Counted from the first letter of the stretch, positions 1 through 10,402 are shown. The stretch is 64,000 nt of DNA from Liquidambar formosana (GCA_039720395.1 CM077820.1:16943845-17007844); one strand, 5' to 3'. Numbers and translations are program-made. Notes: a model not told the origin generated them from the letters alone.

Positions 1-79
1 CGTGATCATTTTCTAGTTAATTAGAAAGAGAAGAGTGAACTTGTTGTCCATGTTTGTAATAAATCAGAAGTGATGAGTT

Positions 80-212
80 GAGTTTTACGATTGTGATGGT
101 ATTAACCATTTTTTAGGATGACCTAAGAATCATAAGGAGTAGAAGTTGTTACAAAAGTTGAACTCTTAGGTTATCCTAAAAAATGGTTAATACCATCACA
201 ATCGTAAAACTC
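80..212. repeat. 46-bp inverted repeat with 41-bp loop
   Basis: Positions 80-125 are repeated as the reverse complement at 167-212 with only one or two mismatches, separated by 126-166. A transcript would fold into a stem of about 46 bp. The loop is part of a direct repeat whose second copy follows the right arm. No terminal motif of a known transposon family is evident. Confidence 0.85.
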
Positions 213-259
213 ATAGGTCATCATAAGGAGTAGAAGTTGTTACAAAAGTTGAACTCTTA
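131..259. repeat. Direct repeat of 38 bp (131-168 and 222-259)
   Basis: The 38-bp sequence starting CATAAGGAGTAGAAG occurs identically at 131-168 and 222-259. The first copy fills the loop of the inverted repeat and the second follows the right arm, which suggests a local duplication/inversion rather than a transposon end. Confidence 0.85.
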
Positions 260-924
260 CAATACAAAAAAAGGGGGGGGGGGGGACCCAAACAAATATA
301 ATGGAGAAGAAAGGGGGAAGCCATGGATGTTCTTCTTCTTCATAAAACATAGTGAAAAAGAACACATTTCAATGATCGTCGATATAGAAGAAAAAGTTCG
401 AGAGTTACAAAATATGGGACTATAGAAGTGCATTCAATCATCAAAAAAGAAGATTTGATTGAGTGTCGGGGAGTCAAAGAATTTAAGCTAAAAGATACCA
501 GATGAAAGTAGATCGATTTTTTTTCATTCTCGAGGAAGTGCATATTACCCTCTCACGGTGGAAGAACAGATAATTATACTGGAACGAACGGTTATCTTGA
601 TTCATTCGAAATTAGACAGGTAAGGAAATTTCTCGTTGAGTTAATAACCACTATATTTCTCTCTTGCCACACTAACAAGCCGTCGACCTTACTGTTGTCA
701 CTGTCGACCTTATCGATGTCATTGTTAGCATCCATATTGTAAACTTCGGCTGCAAGACCTAGTTGACCTAACCACATCCAAGCTACAAGCATTGTCGCAC
801 CATAATATAGTCTGAAGAAGCCTTTGCCATTGATGTACTTCTCGAATTAAATCAATTGAATGGAAGAGGTGCAATGGCGAGACTAGGAGGTTAGATTGGC
901 ACCTTAGGCGATGGCTTTTGTTGG

Positions 925-1154
925 TGTTAGAACACTACTTAACCACAAGCTAATACTCCTCCTAACGTGCTCACGTGTGACCCCCCGCTCGCACGTGGAG
1001 AGATGAACCTATACATGGCAATGAATTAGACTGAGTTGAATCGATAAATGGTATGAAAGGATAAATGAAGGGGGGGTAGGGGGAGGAGGTGTGAAGACTT
1101 GAAATCAAAACCTCCTAGAGACCAGAGCTCTGATACCATGTTAGAACACTACTT
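925..1154 (-). mobile_element. Remnant of a small LTR retroelement (TRIM-like)
   Basis: The 16-mer TGTTAGAACACTACTT occurs at 925-940 and 1139-1154. Directly left of the second copy, GCTCTGATACCA (1127-1138) is the reverse complement of TGGTATCAGAGC, the usual plant initiator-Met tRNA primer binding site. This is the arrangement of an LTR end beside a PBS in a minus-strand element. The two copies diverge after the shared 16 bases and no coding region is present, so at most a decayed non-autonomous element remains. Confidence 0.45.
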
Positions 1155-1336
1155 GATCCCAAAAGTTGAAGCTGTTAGGGAATGGGTTAACAATGTATAT
1201 CAAGTTAATAGTTGGTATGGCATTTTCGATGTCAACGTAGAGAAGGAAGGAAGTGGAGAAATCCCATATCTACATCGGTAAGGTTGTCGTAGACCGGAAA
1301 GCCACCAGAAGGTGGTCGAAGGTCGATTGCCATTGG

Positions 1337-1341
1337 GAGTT
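1337..1341. repeat. Target site duplication GAGTT, left copy
   Basis: GAGTT at 1337-1341 is repeated at 11033-11037, directly outside the two LTRs. It is the 5-bp duplication expected from a Copia integrase and fixes the element's limits. Confidence 0.95.
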
Positions 1342-1864
1342 TGTTGTCCCAAGTGATTAACCCTAGAGGGGGGGTGAATAGGGTTATTGGCCAATTAACA
1401 AATGTAATAGCAAACAAAAATCAGATTATAGCAAATAGAGATATCTCAACAATAAATAGTAGAGAGAGTGAGAGAATAAGAATGCAAACACAAGATTTAA
1501 CGAGTTTCAGCCTTCCCGCCTACGTCCTCGCCTCAAGAGCTCGCTTGAGGATTCACCAATCCACTATCACTCTCCTTCAAGGTGGAGTAGCAAACCTTTA
1601 CAACTCAAGTGCTTTCAACCAACACTTGATCAGCCACACTTTCTCAAGTTTAAAGAATGGGGTTATCACCAACCCTTGATTACAAGTTTGTAGAGATGAG
1701 ATTTGTGTACAAAGAAACTCTCTTTAGGAGTGAATAACACAGAGATTAAAGCTTAGCTCTCTTCTAATTGATTGCTCAATGAATGCTCTTAATGAATTTA
1801 GGGCTAGAAGAATGAAAACAATGAATTCTCTTGTATTGGTTATCATAAATGCATTTGAATCATT

Positions 1865-1876
1865 GTTTATATAGGC
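1865..1876 (-). promoter_or_regulatory. LTR TATA box (3' LTR copy)
   Basis: Read on minus, this gives GCCTATATAAAC, a good plant TATA box inside the LTR. The homologous box in the 5' LTR (10277-10288) would start the genomic transcript. Confidence 0.6.
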
Positions 1877-1990
1877 ATTAGGCATAATATGACCGTTTGG
1901 TGCAATAAATGCCGGGAAAGAGCCGTTTGGTGGCATTTAATGCCTCAACAACCTTTCAAAAACTAGCCGTTGGAGTTCTGAGATCGCACA

Positions 1991-2149
1991 ATCAGTCGAC
2001 TGAATACTCAATTCAGTCCACTGATTTGCTAAATCAGTCGACTGAATTGGGAATTCAGTGGACTGATTTGAGCAGAATCAAAAGATAAGAGCAGGGGACC
2101 TCTTCTGCTTAAATGAGTCGACTGATTTGGGAAATGAGTCGACTAAAAA
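1991..2149. promoter_or_regulatory. Array of TCAGTCGACTGA-type palindromes, 3' LTR
   Basis: Six copies of a near-palindrome centred on CAGTCGACTG start at about 1991, 2011, 2032, 2053, 2112 and 2133. Two are perfect over the core, and the others vary as CAGTCCACTG, CAGTGGACTG or GAGTCGACT. The array lies about 115-285 bp upstream of the LTR TATA box in the element's sense, where U3 enhancers sit. A role as binding sites for a dimeric factor is inference. Confidence 0.8.
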
Positions 2150-2620
2150 GGGCAGAAATGAACTATAATGGATATTTCACAAATTTAAATCGATCAAGTT
2201 CATTTGTATCAACTTAGGCCTTGTTCAAGTGATGAATTAAGTTTACCCAAGGATCCTAAGGTCCATTTAGGTCAATGGAGCGATCATTTGAGCAATCAAG
2301 TACATCAAAAACCTAATAACCTCACTCATAGCTATTTAAGTATCTTCATTGATGATGCTAGCTTGGTCTTGAGTGATCGTAGGTCTTTTGCATGCTTTCT
2401 ATGCTCATATGCTTTTGTGCTTGATTATCCTTGATATCATAAGCATGTGTGCTTTGAGTTCCATGATATAGATATGCCTTTTTGCTTCATTTGGATCCAT
2501 ATGCTCGAGTACCTAGCTTTGATTATAATCTTGACAAATAAACCATTAGTACTAACATCGATCCTTTGTTATCATCAAAATCTCGGATATGCCCTTGGTT
2601 ATATAACCTTGGGGCCAACA

Positions 2621-2634
2621 ATCTCCCCCTTTTT
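2621..2634 (-). other. Polypurine tract of the Copia element
   Basis: Read on minus, AAAAAGGGGGAGAT directly precedes the 3' LTR and would prime plus-strand DNA synthesis. A second purine tract of the same kind lies at 2913-2924 just after ORF3, and a weaker one near 2700. Repeated PPT-like tracts are familiar in this lineage. Confidence 0.9.
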
Positions 2635-2912
2635 GATGATGACAAACTATTGATGTATATGGCAGGTAGGAAAATAAAGCATATGATATATATGGAGCAA
2701 GCTCCCCCTTACGTTATGCATAGTTGAAATGCAAGTAATAAGCAATGAGCACAAAGCATTGTAAAGCAAATAAACTGAATATAATCAACTGTGGAAGTAG
2801 TTCAAATACATAATCAAAAAGTTATAAGTTAACAGTTATAGATAACTAGGAATGTGTCAAGTCACTGTGTGTCCAAAATAAGTTAGATGTTCAAGATACA
2901 TCAATCAAAAAA

Positions 2913-2924
2913 TATTTCCCCCTT
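2913..2924 (-). other. Second PPT-like purine tract
   Basis: Minus-strand AAAAGGGGGAAA lies between the end of ORF3 and the PPT. Its flank shares the GATGACAAAA context of the main tract, so it looks like a duplicated PPT. Confidence 0.6.
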
Positions 2925-2942
2925 TTGTCATCAGACAAAAAG

Positions 2943-4367
2943 CTAGGGGTCCAAGTCAATATGCTCGGGAAGACCAGGTGCATCCGGATCTTCAGGGGCA
3001 GGAGGTGGTGGTGGAGGTGGTGGTGCATTGCGACGGGCATATCGCTCAATGGCTGTCAGAGAGTTACGCACAGTGCGTATGTCAGTCTCCGTCCTGGCAA
3101 GACGCTGGTCCACCTGAGTCGTAAAGATATCACCATAGCGCTTCAAAGTGTCCATGTCATTCTCGATTTGTATCTAACGATTCTCAAGGGCCAAGAGACG
3201 AGTGCCAATGCCATCCATGGAGACCTGCAATCCCTGTATAGCTGTCAAAAGGGTCTGAATGCCGGCAGGAGGAATAGTAGGCTGCTGTGGAGGCTCAAAG
3301 GGAGGAGGCTCGAACGCAAGAGGGGGCTGTGGAGGCTCAACATCCATGCCATGCTCACCAGGCTCCTCATGTGGCTGCTGCCCTTCGTCACCAGGAGGAA
3401 TAGGGTCATCAGCCTCCTGTTCTTCATCGGTCACCTCATCCGGATCATCTTTCGGTACCCAACCCCTGGAAGTAAACTTGTAGTGCATTTGTTTAAGGGT
3501 CATGTCGGAGTAGGTGTTGGTGTGAGAGATGCCGACTATGGCTTCCTCATCAAGAGGTATTTGGAAATGTTCAAAAACACAAGTCAGGGCGAAGCCGTAG
3601 GGAAGACTAGCCACTTTCTTCTTTTGGCAATCGACAATATGATTGGAAATGATAAAAGGCAAATCAATGGGAATGGTATTCATGATGCACCAGATAAGAA
3701 AAATATCGAAATATGAGACATGGTCACGTCCGCCACCCCGTGGAAGGATGTTGTACGTAACCATGTGATGAATTAAACGAGCATTGAGAGTTAATTCTTT
3801 GGCTTTGGGTTTAAAGCGGTTAACAATGTCATTGCGGCCACAGATCTGATTAAGGGCTTGGATAGGATCATACCCTTGAAAGTGAGTCCACTCGTTGGTC
3901 ACAAGGATTTGATGTTGACCACGAGGAATATGAAAGATCTGTGCAAGAAGGTTTTGATCTATAGAGATAATTCTACCACCAACTTGAGACCAAAGGATAT
4001 GATTGTTAATATAGTCAAGATTGGTGTAAAAGATGCGCACAAGATATGTATACATGGGTTTTTTCAGAAATATGAAGGAATCCCAACCCAAAAGACGGAA
4101 ATAATTTGCAATGAGAACGAAATGCTCTTCAAAGAAATCCAAAGGGGCATATTTACCGAAGACGACGGTGCGGCGACTGAAGTCCTCATCAAACTTGCGC
4201 TGTGCATCGAGAGAAACAAACTCTCCGCCTTCCTCTTCGTCGGGTTGTTGTTCAACGGGTGGTTGCACCGGCGGTGGAGGAGGATTTGGAACCCTGGGTC
4301 GTAAGTTTCGTGATGAACCTTCACCGGTGTGAGGGCGTTTGGCTGGATTCTTTGTCTTGGGAGCCAT
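2943..4367 (-). pseudogene. Env-like ORF3 of the Copia element, one internal stop
   Basis: Reading starts at ATG 4367 and gives 397 residues to a TAG at 3174-3176. The same frame then continues for about 76 residues to 2943. The stop lies in LENR-TAG-IQIEND, so a single CAG-to-TAG change would explain it. The protein opens with a basic, proline-rich head. A conserved central part follows (RRTVVFGKYAPLDFFEEHF, then LGW and LVRIFYTNL), then an acidic, proline-rich tail and a possible coiled coil after the stop. The centre resembles the plant family named putative plant transposon protein and the env-like third ORF of SIRE elements. No signal peptide is seen. Its position between pol and the PPT fits an env-like gene. 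A real membrane-fusion role is not shown. Confidence 0.8.
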
Positions 4368-4447
4368 TGTTGTGAGGGTTTTGGAGGTTAGAGAGAGAGA
4401 AGTGAAAACGTCGCGGGAATGGGTGTGATTTGAAATGAAAAGCCGCG

Positions 4448-4705
4448 TGTGATATATATAAAATCGCAGATTCAGTCGACTGAATCACAATTCAGTCGAC
4501 TGAATTGTCCTGGGAATGGCTCCAAAGGCTACTGCCTGAATCAGTGGACTGAAAGTCCATTTCAGTCGACTGATTTGACATTTCAGTCGACTGAATCAGC
4601 CAGTAGATAATTGCAATGGCAGGGCTTGATTCAGTGGACTGAAAAGCCAATTCAGTCGACTGAATTGCTCATTAAGTCGACTGATTTGTCTTTTCAGTAG
4701 ACTAA
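4448..4705 (-). promoter_or_regulatory. Putative internal promoter of ORF3: TATA plus nine palindromes
   Basis: Upstream of ORF3 (ATG 4367) the minus strand has an AT box, GATTTTATATATATC (4451-4465), about 85 nt from the start codon. Directly upstream of it are nine copies of the CAGTCGACTG-type palindrome, near 4469, 4488, 4539, 4560, 4578, 4629, 4650, 4671 and 4692. The same motif is arrayed in front of the LTR TATA box. Pol ends at 4813, so the array fills the pol-ORF3 spacer. A separate ORF3 transcript is inference. Confidence 0.6.
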
Positions 4706-4812
4706 ATCACCAGGAAATTCAGTTTTAACTCAAAATTTTGAGAGAATGTGAGTGAAATGAGATCTACCACATAGAAAATGTCAAGACAAGAATAGAAAAG
4801 CAAAGACATGCA

Positions 4813-7800
4813 TCAATTTACTACATCATGCATTAAACACATGCCAAGTTCTCTTTTAATGAAGTTAAAACGGTCTTCTTGAAGAGGTTTAGTAAAGATA
4901 TCAGCCAATTGATGGTCGGTACCTATGAAATCAATTTCAATATCACCTCTTTGGACATGATCACGAATAAAATGATGTCTTATCTCAATGTGCTTAGTCC
5001 GTGAGTGTTGTATGGGGTTCTTGGTTAAGTTGATAGCACTAGTATTGTCACATTTAATGGGGATGTGATCAAAGTGAAGTCCATAGTCCTCAAGTTGTTG
5101 TTTCATGTACAACACTTGTGCACAACAACTACCGGCCGCAATGTACTCGGCTTCGGTGGTTGAAAGTGCAACCGATGTTTGTTTCTTACTAAACCAAGAA
5201 ACTAGTGAATGTCCTAGGAAATGGCAAGTCCCACTAGTGCTCTTGCGGTCATCTTTGCCACCGGCAAAGTCCGCATCGGAATAACTAAGCATATCAAAAG
5301 AGGTATACTTAGGAAACCATAATCCAAGGTTAATTGAGCCACTTAAGTATTTAAAGATACGCTTAACGGCAAGCATGTGAGATTCTTTAGGACATGATTG
5401 AAATCTAGCACATAAGCAAACACTAAACATGATATCGGGTCTACTTGCGGTTAAATAAAGTAAACTTCCAATCATACCTCTATATTTCTTTTGATCAACA
5501 TTTTTACCCTTTTCATCCTTGTCAATCTTGATGGACGTGCTCATTGGAGTAGAAAACTCTCTACCATCTTCTAATCCGTACTTTTTGAGTAGATCTTTGA
5601 CATATTTGGATTGATTGATGAAAGTTCCTTCCTTTGTTTGTTTGATTTGAAGTCCAAGGAAGAATGTCAATTCTCCCATCATGCTCATCTCAAATTCTTC
5701 CTGCATAATCTTAGAAAATTCTTTGCAAAGATTCTCATTAGTGGATCCAAAAATGACATCATCAACGTAGATTTGAACTAAAAGCATATCATTATCAATG
5801 GTTTTAATGAAAAGTGTGGTGTCAAGTTTTCCTCTCTTAAAACCATTTTTGAGTAAAAATCCACTAAGTCTTTCATACCAAGCTCTAGGAGCTTGTTTCA
5901 AACCATATAAAGCTTTTCTTAGTTTAAAAACATGATTTGGAAATTCATGACTTTCAAAACCGGGAGGTTGTTCAACATAAACTTCCTCTTCTATGAAACC
6001 ATTTAAAAATGCACTCTTGACATCCATTTGAAATAATTTGAAATCTTTATGACATGCATATGCAAGTAACATCCTTATGGCTTCAAGTCTAGCTACCGGA
6101 GCATAGGTTTCATCATAATCTATGCCTTCTTGTTGATTATAACCTTGGGCTACAAGTCGTGCCTTGTTTCTAGTAACAACTCCAGATTCATCCTTTTTGT
6201 TTCTAAATACCCATTTAGTTCCAATTACTCCATGGTCATGTGGTCTAGGTACCAAGGTCCAAACCTTGTTCCTTTCAAATTGATTGAGTTCTTCTTGCAT
6301 AGCAAGGACCCATGATTCATCATTTTCAGCTTCATTAATGTTTTTAGGTTCAATTTGAGATAGGAAAGCAAGATGATCACATAAATTTCTCATGGAAGAG
6401 CGAGTTCTTACCCCACGTGAGGGTTCACCTAAGATTTGATCTTTAGGATGATTCCTCACAAATTTCCAAGTCTTAGTGACATCCGGATGGAGTGGAGCAT
6501 TTTCAACTTCAACTTCTTCTTCCGGTTTCTTGTCTTTAATGACTTCATCTTCTTCCTTTTCTTTGCCTTTGTCTAGTGGATCTTCTTTATCATTTAGACT
6601 CAAGGTTTCAACTTGTTCTTGCAAGCTTGTACCTACATCATCATCATCATCCACATATCTCTTGGGTGCAAGAGGGTTAGTTTCATCAAATACAACATGC
6701 ATTGATTCTTGAACGGTTAAAGTTCTCTTGTTAAACACCCTATATGCTTTACTCTTCATGGAATAGCCAAGAAACACACCTTCATCGGATTTAGAATCAA
6801 ATTTTGAAAGTTTATCTCTATCATTCAATATAAAGCATTTACAACAAAAAACTTTAAAGTAACCTATGTTAGGTTTCTTATCATTCCATAGTTCATAAGG
6901 AGTTTTACCGAGTTTAGATCTTAATAGAACTCTATTCATTACATAGCATGCGGTATTAACGGCCTCGGCCCAAAAATATTGAGGTAAAGAGTGTTCATTT
7001 AGCATGGTTCTAGACATTTCTTCAAGTGTTCTATTCTTTCTTTCAACTACACCATTTTGTTGAGGAGTTCTAGGAGCGGAGAAATTGTGACCAAAACCAT
7101 TCTCATCACAATATTGTACAATATCCTTATTGACAAATTCACTCCCCCTATCACTCCTAACATGTGTAATGGTATAGCCTTTCTCATTTTGGACTCTTCT
7201 ACAATATGTCATAAATGTAGCATGAGTCTCATCTTTATGTGCAAGGAAGAACACCCATGTATATCTAGAGTAGTCATCAACAATTACAAATGCATAATGC
7301 TTCCCTCCAAGACTTGCAATTGCAATAGGTCCAAATAAATCCATATGAATGAGTTGTAAAGGTCTAGTAGTTGAAATATGAGGCTTTGATTTAAAAGAGG
7401 ACTTGGTTTGTTTTCCAAGTTGGCATGCGCTACAAACTTCATCTTTTGAAAATTTTGCTTTTGGTAAACCTCTTACAAGTTCATGCCTAGAAAGTTTTGA
7501 AATTAAATCCATGCTAGCATGTCCAAGTCTTTTATGCCATAACCAATGATTTTCGTTTAAAGCGGAGAAGCAATGTACATTTTGTAATGCGATTTCTTCA
7601 AACTCTATAGCATAGATGTTACCAATCCTATATGCAACAAATAGGGTCTTATCATCATCCTCAATTATGCATTTATTGGATTTAAAAGTAACTCTATAAC
7701 CTTTATCACATAATTGACTAATGCTAAGGAGATTATGCTTTAAACCATAAACTAATAAAACATTTTCAACACAAAGTGAGGAATTCTTACCAACCTTTCC

Positions 7801-7950
7801 AATGCCAATTATCTTACCCTTGGCATTGTCTCCAAATGTCACGTAGCCGCCGTCCTTGGGCTTCAAAAAGACGAACTTTGATCTATCACCCGTCATATGC
7901 CTTGAGCAACCACTATCAAGAAACCATTTCTCATTGCTTGATGACTTCAA
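4813..7950 (-). CDS. pol: Copia pol: protease, integrase, reverse transcriptase, RNase H
   Basis: One open frame of 1045 codons encodes the replication polyprotein. The order is: aspartic protease ([11 protein letters not shown] near residue 11), gag-pre-integrase zinc region (HKRLGHAS ... CSACQLGKQ), integrase core (D in HMDLFGP, D in [10 protein letters not shown] in NGVVERKNR), reverse transcriptase ([20 protein letters not shown], catalytic [10 protein letters not shown]) and RNase H ([19 protein letters not shown]). Integrase before RT is the Copia order. All catalytic motifs look intact and no stop interrupts the frame. The frame opens upstream of any ATG (TTG at 7950; a TAG lies seven codons further up), so expression must depend on gag by readthrough, frameshift or a lost joining. 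It ends at TGA 4813-4815, before the ORF3 promoter region. Confidence 0.95.
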   Translation of the reverse strand: MKSSSNEKWFLDSGCSRHMTGDRSKFVFLKPKDGGYVTFGDNAKGKIIGIGKVGKNSSLCVENVLLVYGLKHNLLSISQLCDKGYRVTFKSNKCIIEDDDKTLFVAYRIGNIYAIEFEEIALQNVHCFSALNENHWLWHKRLGHASMDLISKLSRHELVRGLPKAKFSKDEVCSACQLGKQTKSSFKSKPHISTTRPLQLIHMDLFGPIAIASLGGKHYAFVIVDDYSRYTWVFFLAHKDETHATFMTYCRRVQNEKGYTITHVRSDRGSEFVNKDIVQYCDENGFGHNFSAPRTPQQNGVVERKNRTLEEMSRTMLNEHSLPQYFWAEAVNTACYVMNRVLLRSKLGKTPYELWNDKKPNIGYFKVFCCKCFILNDRDKLSKFDSKSDEGVFLGYSMKSKAYRVFNKRTLTVQESMHVVFDETNPLAPKRYVDDDDDVGTSLQEQVETLSLNDKEDPLDKGKEKEEDEVIKDKKPEEEVEVENAPLHPDVTKTWKFVRNHPKDQILGEPSRGVRTRSSMRNLCDHLAFLSQIEPKNINEAENDESWVLAMQEELNQFERNKVWTLVPRPHDHGVIGTKWVFRNKKDESGVVTRNKARLVAQGYNQQEGIDYDETYAPVARLEAIRMLLAYACHKDFKLFQMDVKSAFLNGFIEEEVYVEQPPGFESHEFPNHVFKLRKALYGLKQAPRAWYERLSGFLLKNGFKRGKLDTTLFIKTIDNDMLLVQIYVDDVIFGSTNENLCKEFSKIMQEEFEMSMMGELTFFLGLQIKQTKEGTFINQSKYVKDLLKKYGLEDGREFSTPMSTSIKIDKDEKGKNVDQKKYRGMIGSLLYLTASRPDIMFSVCLCARFQSCPKESHMLAVKRIFKYLSGSINLGLWFPKYTSFDMLSYSDADFAGGKDDRKSTSGTCHFLGHSLVSWFSKKQTSVALSTTEAEYIAAGSCCAQVLYMKQQLEDYGLHFDHIPIKCDNTSAINLTKNPIQHSRTKHIEIRHHFIRDHVQRGDIEIDFIGTDHQLADIFTKPLQEDRFNFIKRELGMCLMHDVVN

Positions 7951-7966
7951 GCATACCTACACAAGT

Positions 7967-9697
7967 TCAAGTAACTTTCTTTGGTACCCATACTTTCTTG
8001 GGTCCATAGGGGTTAGCCATAGGAGGTGAGGTTCCCTTAACTACCCACACCCTCTTGGTGAAACTTTTAGGTCTTTTTCTCATGTTGCAAGTGTAGATGT
8101 TATGTCCCTCCTTCTTACAATAAGTGCATGAGATTTTAGGTGTGCTAGAGACTTTAGGCTTAGGAAAGAAGTTAATGTAAGATTTTTGTTTAACATGTTC
8201 TTGGTAACCAATTCCGGCCTTATCAAAACACCATCTTTGACTAGTTAATATCTTATCCAAGTTATCCCTTCCATTGGTAAACTTGGCCAAGGTATTAGTC
8301 AAGTCTTCAATCTTTTCTTTCAATGAAGCATTTTCACATTCAAGACTAGATTGAGAGATGGTAGGGGGTGAGTCTATCTTGCCTTTTAACTCTAAGTTTT
8401 CATTTTTCAAAGCATTTAGTTCTTCTTGAAGAGATGAGATGTTCTTTTTCAAATCATTGTTCTTGTGAAAATTTTTTTTTAATTCAAGAAAAGTTTCTTC
8501 AAGAGCATCTTGTAATTCTTCATAAGTAGGAGGTTCTTCTATAGGATAATCAATAGAATTGAGTTCGATTACCTCATCCTCTTTTGCCATGAGACAAAAG
8601 TTTGCCACTTCTTGATCACAAGAAATCTCCTCATCTTCTTCATCACTATTTGCTTCATCATCCCACGTGACGGTGAAAGCCTTCTTCTTGAATTTTCTAT
8701 TGTCCTTGAAGTTGTTGTTGTTGTGATTCGTCTTGTTGTAGTTGTTGTTGAGTTGAGGACAATTTATCTTGATATGTCCGGGCTTCTTGCATTCATAACA
8801 CACTTGTGGTTCTCTATTTGAGTTCTCTCCTCTATTTGGAATCCTTTTGGAAGAGTCACCCTTGTTGAATCTCCTTCCTTGATTTCTCCTAGAGAAGAAC
8901 TTTTTGAGCTTGTGAGATATGAAGGCCATGTCTTCATCTTCTTCATTCTCACACTCTTCACTTGGGGGTTCTTCTTCATCTTGTGAGGCTTTGAGAGCCA
9001 TGCTCTTGGATGTCTTTCCTTCATCAATTTCACGAGCTTTGAATGCGAGTTCTTGTGTGACTAGGTTGCCATCAAGATCACTCAAGGTCATTGATGATAG
9101 CTCCTTTGATTGAAGTAGGGTAGTAGTGAGGACATCCCATTGTTTAGGCAAGCTCCTAAGAATTTTTCTCACCAATTCGGAGTTAGTGTAAGTCTTTCCA
9201 AGAGAACTCAAAGGATTAATAATAGCATTAAATCTAGCAAACATATCTCTAATAGATTCATCCTTTTTCATTTTGAACATTTCATATTCACAAACAAGCA
9301 TGTTGATTTTTGCTTCTTTTACTTGAGATGTTCCTTTATAGGTAACTTCCAATGTATCCCATATCTCTTTGGCACTAGTGCACCTAGATATTTTGCTAAA
9401 TTCATCATTAGTTAAAGCACAATATAGTAAGCCAATGGCTTTAGAATTAAGTTCAAGAGACTTGTGATCAGCTGTGGTGTATTCTTGTGGTACTTTAGGA
9501 AGTGTAACTCCATCTACCACTTTAGTAGGGATCAAAGGACCCTTAGAAGTGATATTCCATAGCTCATAGCTAGTGGATTGAATAAAAATTTGCATTCTAA
9601 TTTTCCAGAAATTATATAGAGACGCATCTCCATTGAAAAGTGGTGGTCTATTGGACGATTGTCCTTCGGTGAATCCGTTACCACTATAGTTGGCCAT
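7967..9697 (-). CDS. gag: Copia gag polyprotein
   Basis: The 576-codon frame starts at ATG 9697, just inside the PBS. It encodes the structural protein of the virus-like particle. The N-terminal part is the Copia gag fold of the UBN2/Retrotran_gag_2 type (LFNGDASLYNFWKIRMQIFI). Two CCHC zinc knuckles follow: CYECKKPGHIKINC near residue 299 and CTYCKKEGHNIYTC near residue 525. Between them is an acidic, leucine-rich coiled coil (about 390-490). The frame ends at TGA 7967-7969. Pol begins 17 nt further on in another frame. In this lineage gag and pol are often one frame or separated by one stop, so both a stop and a 1-nt shift probably arose here, but programmed recoding cannot be excluded. Confidence 0.93.
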   Translation of the reverse strand: MANYSGNGFTEGQSSNRPPLFNGDASLYNFWKIRMQIFIQSTSYELWNITSKGPLIPTKVVDGVTLPKVPQEYTTADHKSLELNSKAIGLLYCALTNDEFSKISRCTSAKEIWDTLEVTYKGTSQVKEAKINMLVCEYEMFKMKKDESIRDMFARFNAIINPLSSLGKTYTNSELVRKILRSLPKQWDVLTTTLLQSKELSSMTLSDLDGNLVTQELAFKAREIDEGKTSKSMALKASQDEEEPPSEECENEEDEDMAFISHKLKKFFSRRNQGRRFNKGDSSKRIPNRGENSNREPQVCYECKKPGHIKINCPQLNNNYNKTNHNNNNFKDNRKFKKKAFTVTWDDEANSDEEDEEISCDQEVANFCLMAKEDEVIELNSIDYPIEEPPTYEELQDALEETFLELKKNFHKNNDLKKNISSLQEELNALKNENLELKGKIDSPPTISQSSLECENASLKEKIEDLTNTLAKFTNGRDNLDKILTSQRWCFDKAGIGYQEHVKQKSYINFFPKPKVSSTPKISCTYCKKEGHNIYTCNMRKRPKSFTKRVWVVKGTSPPMANPYGPKKVWVPKKVT

Positions 9698-9738
9698 ATC
9701 GTTCCTCGCAAGACAAATATGTCAAATGCTAGAGGTTG

Positions 9739-9751
9739 GGCTCTGATACCA
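9739..9751 (-). other. Primer binding site for initiator tRNA-Met
   Basis: Read on minus, TGGTATCAGAGCC starts two bases after the 5' LTR. It is complementary to the 3' end of plant initiator tRNA-Met, the usual Copia primer. Confidence 0.93.
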
Positions 9752-10276
9752 ATTGTTGTCCCAAGTGATTAACCCTAGAGGGGGGGTGAATAGGGTTATT
9801 GGCCAATTAACAAATGTAATAGCAAACAAAAATCAGATTATGGCAAATAGAGATATCTCAACAATAAATAGTAGAGAGAGTGAGAGAATAAGAATGCAAA
9901 CACAAGATTTAACGAGGTTCAGCCTTCCCGCCTACGTCCTCGCCTCAAGAGCTCGCTTGAGGATTCACCAATCCACTATCACTCTTCTTCAAGGTGGAGC
10001 AGCAAACCTTTACAACTCAAGTGCTTTCAACCAACACTTGATCAGCCACACTTTCTCAAGTGTAAAGAATGGGGTTATCACCAACCCTTGATTACAAGTT
10101 TGTAGAGATGAGATTTGTGTACAAAGAAACTCTCTTTAGGAGTGAATAACACAGAGATTAAAGCTCAGCTCTCTTCTAATTGATTGCTCAATGAATGCTC
10201 TTAATGAATTTAGGGCTAGAAGAATGAAAACAATGAATTCTCTTGTATTGGTTATCATAAATGCATTTGAATCATT

Positions 10277-10288
10277 GTTTATATAGGC
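10277..10288 (-). promoter_or_regulatory. TATA box of the Copia 5' LTR
   Basis: Minus-strand GCCTATATAAAC lies about 525 bp before the LTR/PBS junction, a plausible start for the genomic transcript. Confidence 0.6.
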
Positions 10289-10402
10289 ATTAGGCATAAT
10301 ATGACCGTTTGGTGCAATAAATGCCGGGAAAGAGCCGTTTGGTGGCATTTAATGCCTCAACAACCTTTCAAAAACTAGCCGTTGGAGTTCTGAGATTGCA
10401 CA

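Larger units (their letters stand above)
1..1336. other. Non-coding left flank, decayed repeat DNA
   Basis: No convincing gene is visible: open frames are under 70 codons, overlap on both strands and show no family motif. The stretch holds an inverted repeat (80-212), a direct repeat (131-259), a G-run near 270-284 and a retroelement remnant (925-1154), listed separately. The right edge is set by the GAGTT target duplication of the Copia element. Confidence 0.6.
1342..2620 (-). repeat. Copia 3' LTR (1279 bp)
   Basis: On plus it begins TGTTGTCCCAAG and ends GGGGCCAACA, so on the element strand it has TG...CA ends. It is nearly identical to 9754-11032. It contains a TATA-like stretch (1865-1876) and six palindromic motifs (1991-2149). 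A 112-codon open frame (1341-1679) recurs in both LTRs but has no coding signature. Confidence 0.95.

Noticed and set aside
237..792. Short frames at 237-425, 340-543 and 592-792
   Set aside because: They run through a G-run or low-complexity DNA, overlap on both strands and match no family I know.
1341..1679. 112-codon open frame repeated at 9753-10091
   Set aside because: It recurs only because it lies in both LTRs. It spans the LTR end and has no recognisable domain or coding signature.
2925..3716. 263-codon plus-strand open frame
   Set aside because: It is the antisense shadow of the env-like ORF3: low-complexity Arg/Trp-rich translation with no family motif, opposite a recognisable coding frame.
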